The position numbers and the translations under genes were made by a program. This document shows positions 1 through 7,929 of a stretch of DNA of 64,000 nt, piece after piece; position 1 is the stretch's first letter, and the number at the start of each line of letters is the position of its first letter. The notes under the pieces were generated by a model that saw only the letters and a list, made by a program, of their open reading frames with translations, was not told the origin of the DNA and searched no databases. The stretch is from Actinobacillus lignieresii (lineage in GTDB: Bacteria; Pseudomonadota; Gammaproteobacteria; Enterobacterales; Pasteurellaceae): NCBI RefSeq assembly GCF_900444945.1, contig NZ_UFRM01000001.1, positions 1,064,501 through 1,128,500 on the forward strand, given 5' to 3'.

Positions 1-262
1 CGATCCGGACGTATATATTTCGTCCGCCGATTTAATGACTCGCAATTTAGACCGCCGTATTGAAGTAGGTACACCATTATATGATGCTCACGCAAAACAA
101 TGTGTGATCGATATCCTGAATATCCAACTTGCGGATAATGTAAAAGCTCGCATTATTGATGCGAACGAAAAAAACGAATATGTTCATAATGACAAGCCGA
201 TTTGTTGTTCTCAGATTGCCATTTATGAATATTTAGCAAATAAAGCCAACACTAAAAAGTAA
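1..262 (+). CDS. ppk: Polyphosphate kinase, C-terminal fragment
   Basis: This is the 3' end of a gene that starts outside the window; the reading frame is open from base 2 to the TAA at 260-262 (86 codons seen). The residues SSADLMTRNLDRRIEV match the conserved C-terminal part of Ppk1, which reversibly moves the terminal phosphate of ATP onto polyphosphate chains. Only the last part of the C-terminal catalytic domain is present, so the active-site histidines cannot be checked. ppx follows after 10 bases, the usual ppk-ppx operon that couples synthesis and breakdown of polyphosphate. Identification rests on the motif plus this neighbour. Confidence 0.9.
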   Translation, partial: DPDVYISSADLMTRNLDRRIEVGTPLYDAHAKQCVIDILNIQLADNVKARIIDANEKNEYVHNDKPICCSQIAIYEYLANKANTKK

Positions 263-272
263 TTAGGGAGTT

Positions 273-1790
273 ATGATGAACACAGAAAAACCGGCTGAAA
301 ACCTAGCACACTTTGCTGCCGTAGATTTAGGTTCCAATAGTTTTCATATGATGATTGTCCGTATTGTGAATGGATCAATTCAAGTATTATCTCGTTTAAA
401 ACAACGTGTACAGCTCGCGAACGGCTTAGATAACAACAATCATTTAAATCAGGTCGCAATTCAACGAGGCGTAGATTGCTTAGCACTATTTGCCGAACGG
501 CTTCAGGGGATTCCGGTTGAAAATGTACGTACTGTAGCCACCTATACGCTTAGAACAGCCGTTAATAATCAGGATTTTTTAGAAGCCGCCAAAGCGGTTT
601 ATCCTTTCCCTATTCAAGTAATTTCCGGTCAAGAAGAAGCCGAATTGATTTATTCGGGCGTTTCTCACACCCAACCGGAAAACGGTCGCAAAATGGTAGT
701 GGATATTGGCGGCGGCTCGACAGAAATGATTATTGGTGATGGTTTTACTCCATTACGCTGTGAAAGTCGTCATATGGGATGTGTGAGTTTTGCTAAAGCA
801 TTCTTTAAAACCGACAAAATTAATGAAAAACAATTTCAGAAAGCACAAAAAGCCGCTTTAGCAAAAATTGAAGATTTGGCTTGGGATTACCGTAACTTAG
901 GTTGGCAAGCCGTATTAGGCTCATCCGGTACGATTAAAGCCGTCAGTCAAGTGGTGCAGGCTAATTACCATAGTGATGTGATTACCGCCGAACATTTGCA
1001 AAAAATTATTGAACAAGTCTTAAAATTTGACAGTTTGGATAAACTTAAGCTCGATGGATTGGAAGACGATCGCATCGCCTTATTTTTGCCGGGATTGGCT
1101 ATTTTAAGTGCGGTATTCGAAACCTTTGGTATCGAGCAAATGCGTTATTCCGACGGTGCGTTACGCGAAGGGGTAATGTACGGCTTAGAACAAAGTTTTC
1201 AAGTGGACGATATCCGCCAACGTACGGTAAACAGCTTAATGAAAAACTTTGCAATTGATCGAGCCCAAGCCGCTCGCGTCAATCATACCGCTGAAGTATT
1301 GGCTAAAGCATACGAGCGTTGGCATCATCCGGAACAATTCGACGAAATGCTCCGAATCTTATCCTCCGCCGCCCAATTACATGAAATCGGACTAGTACTA
1401 AATCATAGCCGAGTGCAAAAACATTCCGCTTATATGCTAAAAAGTTTGGATTTACCCGGTTTTTCACTGGAACAAAAACAGCTTTTAGTTAATTTAGTCC
1501 GCTTTCACATTAAATCTTTCAAAGCTTTAAATTTATCTAAAGACGGCTCATTCCATAAAAAGGATATGCTTGCCTTAATCGTGCTATTGCGCTTAGCCGT
1601 CATTATCAATCGTTCTCGTCAAGCGGCGGAATTTACTGATGACTATACTTTACACATCAATCACGGCGGGGAAAATTGGACATTAGAATTTGAAAAAGAT
1701 TATCTGGAACGCAATCCGTTAGTGTTGAATGATTTAGCGGAAGAACAAATGACATTAAAAACGATTGGAATTCAATTTAATTATAGATAG
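273..1790 (+). CDS. ppx: Exopolyphosphatase
   Basis: A 505-residue member of the Ppx/GppA phosphatase family, which releases orthophosphate from the ends of polyphosphate. The N-terminal actin-like ATPase fold is clear: AAVDLGSNSFHMMI near residues 15-28 and the second phosphate-binding loop VVDIGGGSTEMI near 140-151. The C-terminal part is HD-like (LHEIGLVLNHSRVQKHSAYM). Length fits long Ppx proteins rather than GppA alone. Two ATGs stand in tandem (273 and 276) after the RBS TTAGGGAG; either could be used. It follows ppk by 10 bases and is probably cotranscribed. GppA cannot be fully excluded from sequence alone, but the ppk neighbour favours ppx. Confidence 0.93.
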   Translation: MMNTEKPAENLAHFAAVDLGSNSFHMMIVRIVNGSIQVLSRLKQRVQLANGLDNNNHLNQVAIQRGVDCLALFAERLQGIPVENVRTVATYTLRTAVNNQDFLEAAKAVYPFPIQVISGQEEAELIYSGVSHTQPENGRKMVVDIGGGSTEMIIGDGFTPLRCESRHMGCVSFAKAFFKTDKINEKQFQKAQKAALAKIEDLAWDYRNLGWQAVLGSSGTIKAVSQVVQANYHSDVITAEHLQKIIEQVLKFDSLDKLKLDGLEDDRIALFLPGLAILSAVFETFGIEQMRYSDGALREGVMYGLEQSFQVDDIRQRTVNSLMKNFAIDRAQAARVNHTAEVLAKAYERWHHPEQFDEMLRILSSAAQLHEIGLVLNHSRVQKHSAYMLKSLDLPGFSLEQKQLLVNLVRFHIKSFKALNLSKDGSFHKKDMLALIVLLRLAVIINRSRQAAEFTDDYTLHINHGGENWTLEFEKDYLERNPLVLNDLAEEQMTLKTIGIQFNYR

Positions 1791-1810
1791 TCAATCCGAA
1801 AGGCATAGAA

Positions 1811-1840
1811 AAAAAGAAACCCCGTAGAAAACCTACGGGG
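1811..1840 (-). terminator. Intrinsic terminator downstream of tRNA-Asn
   Basis: Stem CCCCGTAG (1820-1827) pairs with CTACGGGG (1833-1840) across a five-base loop. Read on the minus strand the stem is followed by TTTCTTTTTTT, so it ends the leftward tRNA-Asn transcript. On the plus strand the tail is weaker (CAAATTCTTTT), but it may also help end ppx. Confidence 0.8.
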
Positions 1841-1934
1841 CAAATTCTTTTGTTCTAATTCTGGAGGTATGAATCACTGTTTTATAAAAGGAGACAAATA
1901 AAACAAGAACAAAAGCAAAACTAAAGGAAATTAG

Positions 1935-2010
1935 TGGCTCCTCCTGCGGGACTCGAACCTGCGACATATGGATTAACAGTCCACCGTTCTACCGACTGAA
2001 CTAAGGAGGA
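1935..2010 (-). tRNA. tRNA-Asn (anticodon GTT)
   Basis: The minus strand folds as a 76-nt tRNA. It begins TCCTCCT, paired with AGGAGGA at the 3' end, followed by discriminator G and an encoded CCA (1935-1937). The D-loop region TTAGTTCAGTCGGTAGAAC, the anticodon loop with GTT in CTGTTAA, and the T-arm GCAGGTTCGAGTCCCGC are all visible. A Rho-independent terminator lies about 95 bases downstream. The gene stands alone between ppx and moeB. Confidence 0.97.
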
Positions 2011-2104
2011 ACATTTCGGAAAAAAATAATATCGCTAAACCGTTTTAGCGTCAAACGCTATAACCTAACTTGTCAATTCTTTTCAATTCTTGAACATTAC
2101 CTTT

Positions 2105-2851
2105 CTATCCACAACAAATCTCACAATTTTGAAGTTTTGGCAGCTTCATTTCCCTTACCGAAAAATGTAAGCCGTCAATCATCAATAATTTTCCGGAGAG
2201 ACTTTTGCCGATATTCAACAATAATTTAATCGCTTCCAACGCCTGCAAACTGCCGACTACGCCGACAATCGGCGCAATCACACCTGCTTCCACACAACTT
2301 AAGGTGCCGTCACCGAATAATTGACTCAAACAGTTATAACAAGGCTCATTTTCAGCATAGGTAAATACTGAAATTTGCCCCTCAAAGCGAATCGCTGATC
2401 CGGAAACAAGCGGTCGTTTTTGCGCAAAACATTGCAAATTCAGCTGATTTCTAACCATGACGTTATCGGTGCAATCCACGACTAAATCCACTCGCTCAAT
2501 CAGCTCGGCAAATTCGGCATCGCTACATTGTTTATTAATCGCCTCAAGCTGAATATGCGGATTGATTTGGCTTAAACGCATTTTTGCCGATTCCACTTTA
2601 GGCTGACCGATATTGGCATCCGTATGCAAAATTTGGCGTTGTAAATTGGATAATGAGACTTTATCAAAATCAACCAAGATCAAATGCCCGATGCCGGCAG
2701 AAGCTAAATATTGCGCCGCACTACAGCCCAAACCACCCAAACCGACAATTAATACTCGGCTGGCTTTTAGTTTTTCTTGCCCGTCAAAATCAACACTTTT
2801 TAAAATAATTTGACGGTTATAGCGTAACATTTCCTGATCGCTAAGTTCCAT
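2105..2851 (-). CDS. moeB: Molybdopterin-synthase adenylyltransferase
   Basis: A 248-residue E1-like enzyme that adenylates the C-terminal glycine of MoaD so that it can be thiolated for molybdopterin synthesis. It carries the ThiF-family nucleotide loop VLIVGLGGLGCSAAQYLASAG, the R-rich LSNLQRQILH segment, DCTDN, and two zinc-binding pairs, CYNC and a C-terminal CEICC. The start ELSDQEMLRYNRQI aligns with E. coli MoeB. A GTG two codons upstream also fits, but the ATG at 2851 gives the expected N-terminus. It follows moeA by 9 bases, so the two are an operon. ThiF and HesA are relatives, but the moeA neighbour and N-terminus favour MoeB. Confidence 0.93.
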   Translation of the reverse strand: MELSDQEMLRYNRQIILKSVDFDGQEKLKASRVLIVGLGGLGCSAAQYLASAGIGHLILVDFDKVSLSNLQRQILHTDANIGQPKVESAKMRLSQINPHIQLEAINKQCSDAEFAELIERVDLVVDCTDNVMVRNQLNLQCFAQKRPLVSGSAIRFEGQISVFTYAENEPCYNCLSQLFGDGTLSCVEAGVIAPIVGVVGSLQALEAIKLLLNIGKSLSGKLLMIDGLHFSVREMKLPKLQNCEICCG

Positions 2852-2860
2852 ATTCACTCA

Positions 2861-4102
2861 CTATCTCAATAAACTGTTAAACGGCTGAATCGTCACTTTT
2901 TCACCGGCATTCACATCGCCTCGTTCCGCATCCAACACAATAAAGCAATTGCTTTCATAAAAAGCACTGAAAATATGCGAGCCTTGCGAACCGACCGGAC
3001 GTACCGCGACTTCGCCTTGCTCATTCACATAATAGAAGCCACGTTGGAAATCTTGGCGACCTACCGCTTTTTTCAAATTCGTATCGGCAATAGCGGTTAA
3101 ATTTTGAGTAAGATTTGCAATACGCTCTTGATTAACACCGGCTAATTTGGCTAACGCCGGTTGCACCAGTTGGTAAAAGGTCACTAACGCGGAAACCGGA
3201 TTTCCCGGTAAACCGAAGAACCACGCGTGTTGCAATTTCCCAAAAGCGAACGGTTTGCCCGGTTTCATCGCAATTTTCCAAAAGCCGATTTCGCCCAGTT
3301 TTTCTAACACGTCTTTAGTGAAATCCGCTTCGCCTACCGACACACCGCCGCTGGTAATTAATACGTCCGCTTGCTGTTGCGCTTGAGTGAATGTTTGTTC
3401 AAACACTGCGGGATCGTCCGGTAAAATACCAAAATCTAAAATCTCACAATTCAGTTTTTCTAACATTAAACGCACCGCAAAACGGTTGGTATCATAAATT
3501 TTGCCTTGCTCAAGCGGCTCACCAACCGAAGTCAGTTCATCGCCGGTGGAAAGAATCGCCACTTTTAAACGGCTGAACACCGACACGCTCGCAATACCTA
3601 ACGAAGCTAATAATGGCAGAGTGGTTACGTTTAATAAACTGCCTTTCGCCAATACTAATGCGCCTTGTTTTACATCTTCACCGATGCGGCGAATGTTTTG
3701 CCCGAGTTTTGGCGCTTTGCAAAATTTCACTGAAATTTGACCGCTTGTAAGAGTCTCTACTTCCGCTTCTTCTTGCATCACCACTACATCACAATCTGCC
3801 GGTACCATTGCACCAGTCATAATGCGAATACATTCGCCGGCTTTCACTTCGCCGGTAAATGGATTGCCGGCAAAAGATTTGCCAGCAACGGTTAAACGTT
3901 CAAATTGAGCAAGATCCGCTAAACGAAACGCATAGCCGTCCATTGCCGAATTATCGAAACTGGGTACATTAATCGGGGAAAAAATATCTTCCGCTACAAT
4001 ACGATTGGCACATTGATTAAGCGGTAAGTTTTCGATTTTAGTCGGGGAAGGTAAGCGTGCCAACATATTGGCTAACGCTTCGGATAAAGGAAGTAATGCC
4101 AT
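2861..4102 (-). CDS. moeA: Molybdopterin molybdenumtransferase
   Basis: A 413-residue MoeA/gephyrin E-domain protein that inserts molybdate into adenylylated molybdopterin to form Mo-cofactor. Features seen are PSFDNSAMDGYAFR near residue 48 (typical MoeA N-domain), RIMTGAMVPADCD, the MPT-binding segment ILSTGDELTSVGEPL, TSGGVSVGEADFTKDVL and the FGLPGNPVSALVTF motif, with a C-terminal beta-barrel region. The protein is cytosolic. It is the first gene of moeA-moeB; modABC for molybdate uptake lies 53 kb away in the same window. Confidence 0.95.
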   Translation of the reverse strand: MALLPLSEALANMLARLPSPTKIENLPLNQCANRIVAEDIFSPINVPSFDNSAMDGYAFRLADLAQFERLTVAGKSFAGNPFTGEVKAGECIRIMTGAMVPADCDVVVMQEEAEVETLTSGQISVKFCKAPKLGQNIRRIGEDVKQGALVLAKGSLLNVTTLPLLASLGIASVSVFSRLKVAILSTGDELTSVGEPLEQGKIYDTNRFAVRLMLEKLNCEILDFGILPDDPAVFEQTFTQAQQQADVLITSGGVSVGEADFTKDVLEKLGEIGFWKIAMKPGKPFAFGKLQHAWFFGLPGNPVSALVTFYQLVQPALAKLAGVNQERIANLTQNLTAIADTNLKKAVGRQDFQRGFYYVNEQGEVAVRPVGSQGSHIFSAFYESNCFIVLDAERGDVNAGEKVTIQPFNSLLR

Positions 4103-4139
4103 AACTCTTTTTTAGTACCTTAAAAATTTATAAAACGAC

Positions 4140-4161
4140 AAAGGGCGTAAATACGCCCTTT
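4140..4161 (-). terminator. Hairpin ending the small membrane-protein operon
   Basis: AAAGGGCGTA (4140-4149) and TACGCCCTTT (4152-4161) form a near-perfect hairpin 6 bases past the stop of the 38-residue ORF. The minus-strand tail TTTGTCGTTTTAT is only moderately U-rich, so termination may be partial. It also separates this operon from moeA. Confidence 0.6.
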
Positions 4162-4167
4162 AGTTGA

Positions 4168-4284
4168 TTAATGCTGATTAGATTGTCGCTTTTCGATTTT
4201 CTCTACTGTTTTTTTCAATTTATAACCGAAAGCAATCAGAGCGAATGCCATTAAATATAAAAAAATAATCATTTCTACATTCAT
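4168..4284 (-). CDS. Tiny single-pass membrane protein (38 aa), unknown
   Basis: The predicted protein starts MNVEMIIFLYLMAFALIAFG and continues with a basic tail rich in K, E and R (YKLKKTVEKIEKR), ending SNQH. It therefore looks like one membrane helix (about residues 4-21) with a charged cytosolic tail. Its ATG (4284-4282) overlaps the TGA of the upstream 80-residue gene as ATGA, and a strong AAGGAGGA stands 7 bases before it, so translational coupling is very likely. A hairpin follows the stop. I do not recognise a family; possible roles include a small-protein partner of the upstream membrane protein. Coding status is inferred from RBS, overlap and terminator. Confidence 0.7.
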   Translation of the reverse strand: MNVEMIIFLYLMAFALIAFGYKLKKTVEKIEKRQSNQH

Positions 4285-4523
4285 ACATTTTCCTCCTTAA
4301 AGATTAGTTCACTCATTTTCTCACGAGTATATTTAGCAATGATTAGACTACAATAAGCAATCAAAATCAAGCCTCCAATACCAAAAGCCTTAAAGATCAA
4401 ACCTTCTTTGCCGAAGAATACCACCGGCAAAGCAATAATTGAAACTTTAGCAAAGTCCTCCAACATTTTCGCCCAAGCCTCTATCGTTTCTTTTTTAGTT
4501 GGAAAACAAAATAAATTCCACAT
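4281..4523 (-). CDS. Small two-helix membrane protein (80 aa), unknown
   Basis: An 80-residue protein with an amphipathic N-terminus (TKKETIEAWAKMLEDFAKV) and two hydrophobic segments, roughly residues 28-40 (SIIALPVVFFG) and 44-64 (FGIGGLILIAYCSLIIAKY), then a charged tail. The start ATG at 4523 is preceded by AAGGAGAAATT, a good RBS. The stop codon overlaps the start of the 38-residue ORF by ATGA. I recognise no family. Possible classes are a small toxin-like membrane pair, a small regulator of a membrane enzyme, or a phage-derived holin-like protein; nothing in the sequence decides among these. Confidence 0.75.
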   Translation of the reverse strand: MWNLFCFPTKKETIEAWAKMLEDFAKVSIIALPVVFFGKEGLIFKAFGIGGLILIAYCSLIIAKYTREKMSELIFKEENV

Positions 4524-4590
4524 AATTTCTCCTTTTTCATCGTGGCAAATGTAAAAAGAAGATGAATAAAATGCCAGTATTTCAGATCTC

Positions 4591-4612
4591 TTTTGCGATC
4601 AAAATCGCAAAA
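4591..4612. promoter_or_regulatory. Perfect 9-bp inverted repeat between divergent genes
   Basis: TTTTGCGAT (4591-4599), spacer CAAA, ATCGCAAAA (4604-4612). It lies between the start of the small membrane gene (4523, leftward) and yheS (4684, rightward), about 70 bases from each. No U-run follows on either strand, so an operator or an mRNA leader hairpin is more plausible than a terminator. Function is unknown. Confidence 0.4.
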
Positions 4613-4683
4613 CTCACAAACGGTATAAAATAAGGTAAAATAACCGAATTTTGTAAACTTCTCATCAAAACAGACCGCTTATA

Positions 4684-6600
4684 ATGATTTTTTTCACTGA
4701 TCTTATCTTAAAACGTGGACAATCCGTCCTTTTAGAAAATACCTCCGCTACCATTCATACTGGGCAAAAAGTTGGGCTGGTCGGCAAAAACGGTTGTGGT
4801 AAATCTTCACTTTTCGCTTTAGTGAAAGGTGAATTACAACCGGAAGGCGGCGATGTTTCTCTGCCGAAAAACTGGGCGATTTCTTGGGTAAATCAAGAAA
4901 CGCCTGCACTGGAAATTTCCGCATTGGATTATGTGATTCAAGGCGATCGCGAATATACCGGTTTGATGAACCAGCTGGAAAAAGCCAATCAAGAAAACAA
5001 CGGCAACCAAATTGCGATGATTCATACCCAACTGGATACGATTGACGCATGGACGATTCAAGCCCGTGCAGCAACTTTATTAAACGGCTTAGGCTTCTCT
5101 AACGAACAACTTTCCGTACCGGTGAAATCGTTCTCGGGTGGTTGGCGTATGCGTTTGAATTTAGCGCAAGCGCTGATCTGCCGTTCTGATTTATTACTCC
5201 TCGATGAACCGACTAACCATTTGGATTTAGATGCGGTAATTTGGTTGGAGAAATGGCTGACCAATTATCGTGGCACGCTATTATTAATCTCCCATGACCG
5301 AGATTTTCTTGATCCGATTATTGATCGTGTGATTCATATCGAAAATCAGCAGCTGAATGATTACACCGGTAACTACACCTCATTTGAAATTCAGCGTACA
5401 ACTAAGATCTCGCAACAAAATGCCGCTTACGCACAGCAACAGCGTAAAGTTGCGCATTTACAGAGTTTTATCGACCGCTTTAAAGCCAAAGCAACCAAAG
5501 CGAAACAGGCACAGAGCCGTATCAAAGCGTTGGAAAAGATGGAACTGATTGCACCGGCTTATGCCGATAGTCCTTTTGAATTTGAATTCCGTCCGCCGCT
5601 CGCTTTGCCAAGCCCGTTATTAATGATGGAAAAAGCCAGTGCAGGTTATGGTAACAAAACCATTTTGGAATCGGTTAAGTTGAATTTAGTCCCCGGCTCA
5701 CGTATCGGTTTACTCGGGCGAAACGGTGCGGGTAAATCCACGCTGATTAAATTACTCGCCGGCGAATTAGCTCCGCAAACAGGGCATATTGAATTAGCTA
5801 AGGGAGTGCAATTAGGTTATTTCGCTCAACATCAAGTAGATACGTTACGCTTTGATGAAAGCCCGTTATGGCATTTACAAAAAATTGCGCCGGAATTAAC
5901 GGAACAAGAAGTACGCAATTATTTAGGCGGCTTTGATTTTAAAGGCGATAAAGTGAAACAAAACGTCGGCTCGTTTTCCGGCGGGGAAAAAGCCCGTTTA
6001 GTGTTAGCGTTAATCGTATGGCAACGCCCGAATTTACTGTTGCTGGACGAACCGACCAACCATTTAGATCTGGAAATGCGTCAGGCACTCACCGATGCGC
6101 TCACTTATTATGAAGGTTCACTGGTAGTGGTTTCGCACGATCGTCATTTATTGCGTAGCACGGTGAATGAATTTTATCTGGTGCATGATAAAAAAGTGGA
6201 AGAATTCAAAGGCGATCTGGATGATTACCAAAAATGGCTAAACGAACAAAATGCGCTTGAAGCTGCAAAAAATTCGGCCAATTCGACCGCTTGTACGGAA
6301 GAAAAAGCGGATAACAGTGCGGCAAATCGTAAGGAGCAGAAGCGTTTAGAGGCAGAGTTACGCCAACAAACCGCACCGTTACGTAAAAAGATCACCCAGC
6401 TAGAGAAAGATCTTGAAAAAGCGAGTGAAAAGCTAAATCAACTCGAAGTACTACTGGCGTCAAGCGAGATCTATGAAGCGGAAAATAAAGCGCAACTAAC
6501 CGAAACGCTCGCGAAGCAAATCGAAGCGAAAAAAGCCGTTGAAGAAATCGAAATGGAATGGCTGGACTGCCAAGAACAGCTTGAGACATTACTTAGTTAA
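4684..6600 (+). CDS. yheS: ABC-F family ATPase YheS
   Basis: A 638-residue soluble protein with two ABC ATPase domains and no membrane segment, the ABC-F pattern of ribosome-associated translation factors. The first domain has VGLVGKNGCGKSSLF, signature SFSGGWRMRL and LLLDEPTNHLDLDA; the second has IGLLGRNGAGKSTL, SFSGGEKARL and LLLLDEPTNHLDLE. The inter-domain linker and a charged C-terminal coiled coil (about 540-638) are present. The N-terminus (KVGLVGKNGCGKSS, WVNQETPAL, YVIQGDREY) matches E. coli YheS rather than Uup, EttA or YbiT. A second ABC-F gene, uup, lies at 20.5-22.5 kb. It converges on the ycjF-like gene. Confidence 0.92.
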   Translation: MIFFTDLILKRGQSVLLENTSATIHTGQKVGLVGKNGCGKSSLFALVKGELQPEGGDVSLPKNWAISWVNQETPALEISALDYVIQGDREYTGLMNQLEKANQENNGNQIAMIHTQLDTIDAWTIQARAATLLNGLGFSNEQLSVPVKSFSGGWRMRLNLAQALICRSDLLLLDEPTNHLDLDAVIWLEKWLTNYRGTLLLISHDRDFLDPIIDRVIHIENQQLNDYTGNYTSFEIQRTTKISQQNAAYAQQQRKVAHLQSFIDRFKAKATKAKQAQSRIKALEKMELIAPAYADSPFEFEFRPPLALPSPLLMMEKASAGYGNKTILESVKLNLVPGSRIGLLGRNGAGKSTLIKLLAGELAPQTGHIELAKGVQLGYFAQHQVDTLRFDESPLWHLQKIAPELTEQEVRNYLGGFDFKGDKVKQNVGSFSGGEKARLVLALIVWQRPNLLLLDEPTNHLDLEMRQALTDALTYYEGSLVVVSHDRHLLRSTVNEFYLVHDKKVEEFKGDLDDYQKWLNEQNALEAAKNSANSTACTEEKADNSAANRKEQKRLEAELRQQTAPLRKKITQLEKDLEKASEKLNQLEVLLASSEIYEAENKAQLTETLAKQIEAKKAVEEIEMEWLDCQEQLETLLS

Positions 6601-6696
6601 TTCTGTTTCCTTGGCGCATTTCTGAAGTCCTAGCACGGCAAAGCCTTTCAGGTTAAGTATAGTTCAGCTCCGCTAGGGCTGGAAATTCCAAATAAC

Positions 6697-6738
6697 AAGC
6701 GGTAGGATTTGCAACTTTTTTTGCAAATCCTACCGCTT
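6697..6738. terminator. Bidirectional terminator from inverted uptake signals
   Basis: AAGCGGTAGGATTTGCAA (6697-6714) pairs perfectly with TTGCAAATCCTACCGCTT (6721-6738), an 18-bp stem with a six-base loop. The left arm, with the preceding AC, is a full ACAAGCGGT uptake signal. It lies between convergent yheS and the ycjF-like gene and probably serves both. Confidence 0.7.
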
Positions 6739-6755
6739 ATTTTCTTTTCTATGTT

Positions 6756-6779
6756 CTCCGTGTATTCCGTGGTAATTAA
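6756..6779. repeat. CCGTGTATTCCGTGG-type repeat, copy 1
   Basis: CTCCGTGTATTCCGTGG followed by TAATTAA resembles the segment at 7889-7919 (TTCCGTGTATTCTGTG then TTTTCCGTGGTTAA) in the same orientation. The two copies bracket the ycjF-like gene. Confidence 0.5.
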
Positions 6780-6799
6780 AACACTACGTCACAGAATAT

Positions 6800-7846
6800 C
6801 TATACTTTCTCACTCACCTTTTCTTCAGTTTTCGCAAAAATCGTGTTTTTAACCGAAGTTAATAATTGTTGGCGAATGGCAGAAAGTTTCGGTTTTTCGC
6901 CTGCTTGGAAAGCAACCGGACGGCAAAACTCCATCGCTTTAATGCCTAATCTTGCGGTTAATAAGCCAACCCCAATCCCTTGTGCGGCACGCAGTGAAAG
7001 TTTAGCGGTTAGATTCTGCGAGAAAAATTCCATACCGACATCGCTTACCACTTCGGTTGCACCGGCAAACACCATATTTGTTAATACCATTTTGAATAAT
7101 TTCAAACGGCTGAAATAACCTAATTGCATACCGTAGGTTTTGCTAATTTTATTGACCAACGCAATATTTCGCCAAGCGACCATCAACACATCCACCACAG
7201 CTAACGGGCTAACCGCCACAATCAGCGCGTTTTCAGTCGCACTTTTTGAAATCATTCTTTTCACTTGCTTATCAAGCGGTGTGAGCACTGTTTCACTAAA
7301 TAGGTAAAGCACTTCTTTTGCATTGTAAGCCTCATTTAATTGGCTTTGCCAGCGTTGTTGCGAATGTTGTACGCTCGGCACATTTTTTAAATTCGCCACA
7401 ACCTCATTGCAAAAACTTACCGCTTTTTCACCGCTTGTCGTTGAAAGTTCTTCTAAAAGTAATTGTTCGCTTACTTGCTGTTGTTGCTGATGATGACGTA
7501 AAAAAACTAACTTCCGCCATTCACCGATAATCGCAACCACACCGGTTAAACTGATTAAGGCGAACACAATCGCAAAAGCAAAATAAATCCATTGACGAGC
7601 TTGGAAGGTGTCAATCAGCCATTGTACGCTTTGTGCAATCACGGCTACGCTAAACAATCCCAACGCAAACAGTAATACTCTTACCCAAAAACGCGATGGT
7701 TTCAGGCTTTCTTCCACAATTAATTCCGCCTCAACTTCTTGATATTCCTCTTCAATTTGAATATCTTCCGAAGCTTCAAACTCTTGCTTGGCGACAAATT
7801 GCTGCTCTGTTGTGACCTCTTGCTCACTAAATATTTGTTTCTTCAT
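6800..7846 (-). CDS. ycjF: UPF0283 / YcjF-family membrane protein
   Basis: A 348-residue inner-membrane protein of the YcjF / TIGR01620 family. The N-terminal 50 residues are very acidic (EEEYQEVEAELIVEES). Two membrane helices follow near 57-75 (VLLFALGLFSVAVIAQSV) and 87-108 (WIYFAFAIVFALISLTGVVAII), then a DUF697-like domain with further hydrophobic stretches (ALIVAVSPLAVVDVLMVAW). The molecular function of the family is not established to my knowledge. In many gamma-proteobacteria it sits next to the GTPase-like ycjX; no ycjX is seen here. The gene is bracketed by CCGTGTATTC repeats. Confidence 0.85.
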   Translation of the reverse strand: MKKQIFSEQEVTTEQQFVAKQEFEASEDIQIEEEYQEVEAELIVEESLKPSRFWVRVLLFALGLFSVAVIAQSVQWLIDTFQARQWIYFAFAIVFALISLTGVVAIIGEWRKLVFLRHHQQQQQVSEQLLLEELSTTSGEKAVSFCNEVVANLKNVPSVQHSQQRWQSQLNEAYNAKEVLYLFSETVLTPLDKQVKRMISKSATENALIVAVSPLAVVDVLMVAWRNIALVNKISKTYGMQLGYFSRLKLFKMVLTNMVFAGATEVVSDVGMEFFSQNLTAKLSLRAAQGIGVGLLTARLGIKAMEFCRPVAFQAGEKPKLSAIRQQLLTSVKNTIFAKTEEKVSEKV

Positions 7847-7862
7847 CGTTTTCTCTTTTCAA

Positions 7863-7919
7863 TTAACCACGGAATACACTCACAGCCTTTTCCGTGTATT
7901 CTGTGTTTTCCGTGGTTAA
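7863..7919. repeat. Inverted repeat unit upstream of ycjF, copy 2
   Basis: TTAACCACGGAA (7863-7874) and TTCCGTGGTTAA (7908-7919) are perfect 12-bp arms. Inside them GAATACAC (7872-7879) and GTGTATTC (7894-7901) form a second pairing. It fills most of the gap between dusC and the ycjF-like gene and could be a small non-autonomous repeat or a terminator-like hairpin. Confidence 0.6.
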
Positions 7920-7929
7920 AACCCTATTG

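Noticed and set aside
1935..2010. Integration site (att) at tRNA-Asn
   Set aside because: No integrase gene and no repeated 3' tRNA end were seen nearby; the flanks are core genes.
6604..6690. Possible gene remnant between yheS and the terminator
   Set aside because: No frame shows a recognisable protein and no RNA fold stood out.
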